From NCBI GenBank assembly GCA_003252105.1, contig QKDL01000071.1:21035-85034 (forward strand): a stretch of 64,000 bases of DNA, read 5' to 3'. The position numbers were made by a program, and so were the translations under genes. The DNA is from Arcobacter sp. (GTDB lineage: Bacteria; Campylobacterota; Campylobacteria; Campylobacterales; Arcobacteraceae). Positions 60,736 to 64,000 of the stretch are shown piece by piece. The notes beneath the pieces were generated by a model, which was given only the letters and a program-made list of their open reading frames with translations, was not told where the DNA came from and made no database searches. Positions within the stretch are counted from its first letter, which is position 1, and each line of letters opens with the position of its first letter.

Positions 60736-63700
60736 TTAGATGTCATCATCTACATCGATATCTGTATCAATATAAACAGTAACATTTGAGTTGTTTGTAT
60801 TTGTGTACTCATCAAACTCACCATCTTGTCCATCTACAGAAGTTCCTTCTTGACCTTTTGTCCATCCTTGATTATCATTAAGGTTTTCATCATCTGTAAA
60901 TGTTACAGTATCTCCATCATCACCTATAATAATCAAATCGTTATCATCATCTGTAGAATCAATAATTGAATCTAAATCAATTTCTAATTTATCTTCTTCG
61001 CCATTTTCCATATTTGCAATATTATTAGATACGATAGAATCTAAATCAATTGATTCTTCTTCACTTTCTGCTCCTGTTCCATCTTCTGAATCATCTCCAG
61101 ATTCATCATCTTTAGATTCTTCACCCTCTTCATTTGAACCTTCTTCAGCAAAAGATGTTGCTTCTTTTTCATCAGGTTCATTATCAGAATCAGTTTCCTC
61201 ATCATTTGATGATTCAGGTACATATTTATTCTCAACTAAAGTGATATCTGATGGATTTGAACTATAATTAAATACAATATCATTTGTATTTTGTTTTAAA
61301 TCTGTTCCTTCCGGTTGTTCACCTTTTACAATGATATCAGTACCAGCTTTAATTGCATATCCTACAACTTCGAAGCTACTATCTCCTGTTATTTCAGCAA
61401 CTTTACTTTCCAATGCACTTTCATATTCTTCTGGTACACTTGAATCTTTAACTTCACCATTCCAGTTATCTATTTTCACTTCTATAGCTTCGCCTGATGC
61501 ATTAGTTAAGAAGAATGTAACATTTGAAATTGCATGATCTAAATCAGTATCTGTGTCTGTATCCGAGTCACTATCTGAATCACTGTCGCTATCCGAGTCG
61601 CTATCGCTATCACTGTCTGAATCTGAATCTGAATCGCTGTCTGAGTCTGAATCACTGTCGCTATCTGAGTCACTGTCGCTGTCGCTATCTGAATCTGAAT
61701 CCGAGTCACTATCGCTATCGCTGTCTGAATCGCTGTCGCTGTCGCTATCACTGTCAGAATCTGAATCTGAATCGCTATCTGAGTCTGAATCGCTGTCGCT
61801 ATCTGAGTCACTGTCGCTGTCGCTATCTGAATCTGAATCGCTGTCTGAGTCTGAATCACTGTCGCTATCTGAGTCGCTGTCGCTATCTGAATCTGAATCC
61901 GAGTCACTATCGCTATCGCTGTCTGAATCGCTGTCGCTATCTGAATCTGAATCCGAGTCACTATCGCTATCGCTGTCGCTATCACTGTCAGAATCTGAAT
62001 CTGAATCGCTGTCTGAGTCTGAATCACTGTCGCTATCTGAGTCACTGTCGCTGTCGCTATCTGAATCTGAATCCGAGTCACTATCGCTATCGCTGTCGCT
62101 ATCACTGTCAGAATCTGAATCTGAATCGCTGTCTGAGTCTGAATCACTGTCGCTATCTGAGTCGCTGTCGCTATCTGAATCTGAATCCGAGTCACTATCG
62201 CTATCGCTGTCTGAATCGCTGTCACTATCACTGTCAGAATCTGAATCTGAATCGCTGTCTGAGTCTGAATCCGAGTCACTGTCGCTGTCGCTATCTGAAT
62301 CTGAATCTGAGTCACTATCGCTATCACTATCAGAATCTGAATCTGAATCTGAATCGCTGTCGCTATCTGAGTCACTGTCGCTGTCGCTATCTGAGTCACT
62401 GTCGCTATCGCTATCTGAGTCTGAATCTGAATCACTGTCGCTATCTGAGTCTGAATCCGAGTCACTATCGCTATCTGTATCTGTATCCGTGTCTGTATCA
62501 GTATCTGTATCTGTGTCTGTATCCGTATCAGTATCAGTATCAGTATCTGTATCAGTATCCGTGTCTGTGTCAGTATCTGTATCTGTATCTGTATCCGTGT
62601 CAGTATCTGTATCCGTATCCGTGTCTGTATCTGTATCTGTATCTGTATCCGTATCTGTATCTGTATCAGTATCAGTATCCGTGTCAGTATCTGTATCTGT
62701 ATCCGTATCCGTGTCCGTATCAGTATCAGTGTCAGTATCTGTATCTGTATCTGTGTCTGTATCAGTATCCGTGTCAGTATCTGTATCCGTGTCTGTATCC
62801 GTGTCTGTATCCGTGTCAGTATCTGTATCCGTGTCTGTATCCGTGTCTGTATCTGTATCTGTATCTGTATCTGTGTCTGTGTCAGTATCAGTATCTGTAT
62901 CCGTGTCTGTGTCAGTATCTGTATCAGTATCAGTATCCGTGTCTGTGTCTGTGTCAGTGTCAGTGTCAGTATCAGTATCTGTATCTGTGTCTGTATCAGT
63001 ATCCGTGTCAGTATCTGTATCCGTGTCAGTATCTGTATCCGTGTCTGTATCCGTGTCTGTATCCGTGTCTGTATCTGTATCTGTGTCAGTATCAGTATCT
63101 GTATCCGTGTCTGTGTCAGTATCTGTATCTGTATCAGTATCAGTATCCGTGTCTGTGTCAGTGTCTGTATCAGTATCCGTGTCTGTGTCAGTATCTGTAT
63201 CAGTGTCTGTATCAGTATCAGTATCTGTATCTGTGTCTGTATCAGTATCCGTGTCAGTATCTGTATCCGTGTCTGTATCCGTGTCTGTGTCTGTGTCTGT
63301 ATCAGTATCCGTGTCAGTATCTGTATCCGTGTCTGTATCTGTATCTGTGTCTGTGTCTGTGTCTGTATCAGTGTCCGTATCAGTGTCTGTATCAGTATCC
63401 GTGTCAGTATCAGTGTCAGTATCTGTGTCTGTGTCTGTATCCGTGTCAGTATCTGTATCTGTATCTGTGTCAGTGTCTGTGTCAGTGTCTGTATCAGTGT
63501 CTGTATCTGTGTCAGTGTCCGTATCAGTATCAGTATCAGTATCAGTGTCTGTATCAGTATCTGTATCAGTGTCAGTGTCTGTATCAGTATCAGTATCCGT
63601 GTCTGTATCCGTGTCAGTGTCTGTATCAGTGTCTGTGTCAGTATCTGTATCCGTGTCTGTATCAGTATCTGTATCCGTGTCTGTGTCAGTATCAGTATCC

Positions 63701-64000
63701 GTGTCAGTATCTGTATCCGTATCCGTGTCTGTATCAGTATCTGTATCAGTATCTGTATCTGTATCCGTGTCTGTGTCAGTATCTGTATCAGTGTCTGTAT
63801 CAGTATCAGTATCCGTGTCTGTATCCGTGTCAGTGTCTGTATCAGTGTCTGTATCAGTATCTGTATCAGTATCAGATTCTAATCTAGAACCTCTTTCTGT
63901 AGGAACTACTGGAGTTAATTCTTGACCTCTTGTTTCATCTATAAATAAAGTTGCATCACTAGCTGTTTCACCTGCTGCAGCTGCATCTAATGCTTCTGCT
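60736..64000 (-). CDS. probable LapA-like retention-module adhesin with Asp-Thr and Asp-Ser dipeptide stalk (5' end beyond window)
   Basis: Minus frame manually read with no stop from 64000 to TAA at 60736: ...[42 protein letters not shown]-(DT)n-(DS)[39 protein letters not shown]...[12 protein letters not shown]. Track ORF 60736-61479 (GTG start) is only its 3' end. Confidence 0.85.
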   Translation of the reverse strand, partial: AEALDAAAAGETASDATLFIDETRGQELTPVVPTERGSRLESDTDTDTDTDTDTDTDTDTDTDTDTDTDTDTDTDTDTDTDTDTDTDTDTDTDTDTDTDTDTDTDTDTDTDTDTDTDTDTDTDTDTDTDTDTDTDTDTDTDTDTDTDTDTDTDTDTDTDTDTDTDTDTDTDTDTDTDTDTDTDTDTDTDTDTDTDTDTDTDTDTDTDTDTDTDTDTDTDTDTDTDTDTDTDTDTDTDTDTDTDTDTDTDTDTDTDTDTDTDTDTDTDTDTDTDTDTDTDTDTDTDTDTDTDTDTDTDTDTDTDTDTDTDTDTDTDTDTDTDTDTDTDTDTDTDTDTDTDTDTDTDTDTDTDTDTDTDTDTDTDTDTDTDTDTDTDTDTDTDTDTDTDTDTDTDTDTDTDTDTDTDTDTDTDTDTDTDTDTDTDTDTDTDTDTDTDTDTDTDTDTDTDTDTDTDTDTDTDTDTDTDTDTDTDTDTDTDTDTDTDTDTDTDTDTDTDTDTDTDTDTDTDTDSDSDSDSDSDSDSDSDSDSDSDSDSDSDSDSDSDSDSDSDSDSDSDSDSDSDSDSDSDSDSDSDSDSDSDSDSDSDSDSDSDSDSDSDSDSDSDSDSDSDSDSDSDSDSDSDSDSDSDSDSDSDSDSDSDSDSDSDSDSDSDSDSDSDSDSDSDSDSDSDSDSDSDSDSDSDSDSDSDSDSDSDSDSDSDSDSDSDSDSDSDSDSDSDSDSDSDSDSDSDSDSDSDSDSDSDSDSDSDSDSDSDSDSDSDSDSDSDSDSDSDSDSDSDSDSDSDSDSDSDSDSDSDSDSDSDSDSDSDSDSDSDTDTDTDLDHAISNVTFFLTNASGEAIEVKIDNWNGEVKDSSVPEEYESALESKVAEITGDSSFEVVGYAIKAGTDIIVKGEQPEGTDLKQNTNDIVFNYSSNPSDITLVENKYVPESSNDEETDSDNEPDEKEATSFAEEGSNEEGEESKDDESGDDSEDGTGAESEEESIDLDSIVSNNIANMENGEEDKLEIDLDSIIDSTDDDNDLIIIGDDGDTVTFTDDENLNDNQGWTKGQEGTSVDGQDGEFDEYTNTNNSNVTVYIDTDIDVDDDI
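61564..62472 (-). repeat. hexanucleotide-period tract encoding Asp-Ser dipeptides (303 codons)
   Basis: Plus-strand atc/gtc codons alternate with act/gct/tga/cga/aga (Ser on minus). Confidence 0.95.
62473..63873 (-). repeat. hexanucleotide-period tract encoding Asp-Thr dipeptides (467 codons)
   Basis: Plus-strand atc/gtc codons alternate with agt/tgt/cgt (Thr on minus). Confidence 0.95.

Noticed and set aside
60736-61479. Stand-alone 247-aa acidic protein starting at GTG 61479
   Set aside because: The frame continues upstream without a stop through the repeat tracts to the window edge; the GTG is almost certainly internal.
61539-62465. 308-aa minus-strand ORF ([12 protein letters not shown]...)
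   Set aside because: Alternative minus frame of the Asp-Ser tract; the correct frame is the one joining 60736-61479 to the DS/DT tracts.
61560-63875. CRISPR array or non-coding satellite
   Set aside because: Period is 6 bp with no spacers, and the frame stays open and in register with flanking protein sequence.
61524-63887. 787-aa plus-strand Tyr/Cys/Leu-rich ORF
   Set aside because: Another out-of-frame reading of the same period-6 repeat; no unique domain at either end.
61553-63925. 790-aa plus-strand ORF SESLSLS...SVSVSV as a coding sequence
   Set aside because: Shadow of the minus-strand hexanucleotide repeat; the minus frame is contiguous with unique sequence on both sides, whereas this ORF is not.

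Overview
The window is a low-GC bacterial chromosome segment whose gene content looks like an Arcobacter-type member of the Campylobacterota (taxonomy inferred from protein content only). Most of it is ordinary: murC, an aminotransferase, tgt, gatC, class II DAHP synthase, transaldolase, serB, ruvX, acpS, panC, rimO, tilS, a flagellar block (fliT-like/fliS/fliD/flgK/flgH/fliL/motE-like/fliJ-like/fliQ/flgI/fliM), pyrC, two tandem amtB-glnK pairs next to glnD, a fused LplT-PlsC-acyl-ACP synthetase, an ars locus and tkt. The most interesting part is 51.6-64 kb. It holds a tightly packed type I secretion operon (TolC with a C-terminal SPOR-like domain, LapB-type ABC exporter, HlyD, ankyrin-OmpA lipoprotein, WG-repeat lipoprotein), a convergent response regulator/histidine kinase pair, and the 3' part of a probable LapA-like retention-module adhesin on the minus strand. 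The ORF track misses almost all of that adhesin because its start codon is outside the window; the minus frame is open from 64000 to the stop at 60736. The adhesin carries an uninterrupted 467-codon Asp-Thr dipeptide tract followed by a 303-codon Asp-Ser dipeptide tract. The plus-strand 'proteins' of 787-790 aa there, and the minus-strand ORF 61539-62465, are out-of-frame shadows of this repeat. I also found paired palindromic operators at a MerR-family gene, two ArsR-type operators in the ars locus, and a NtrC-like AAA protein without the GAFTGA loop. No tRNA, rRNA, CRISPR array or transposase was recognised.
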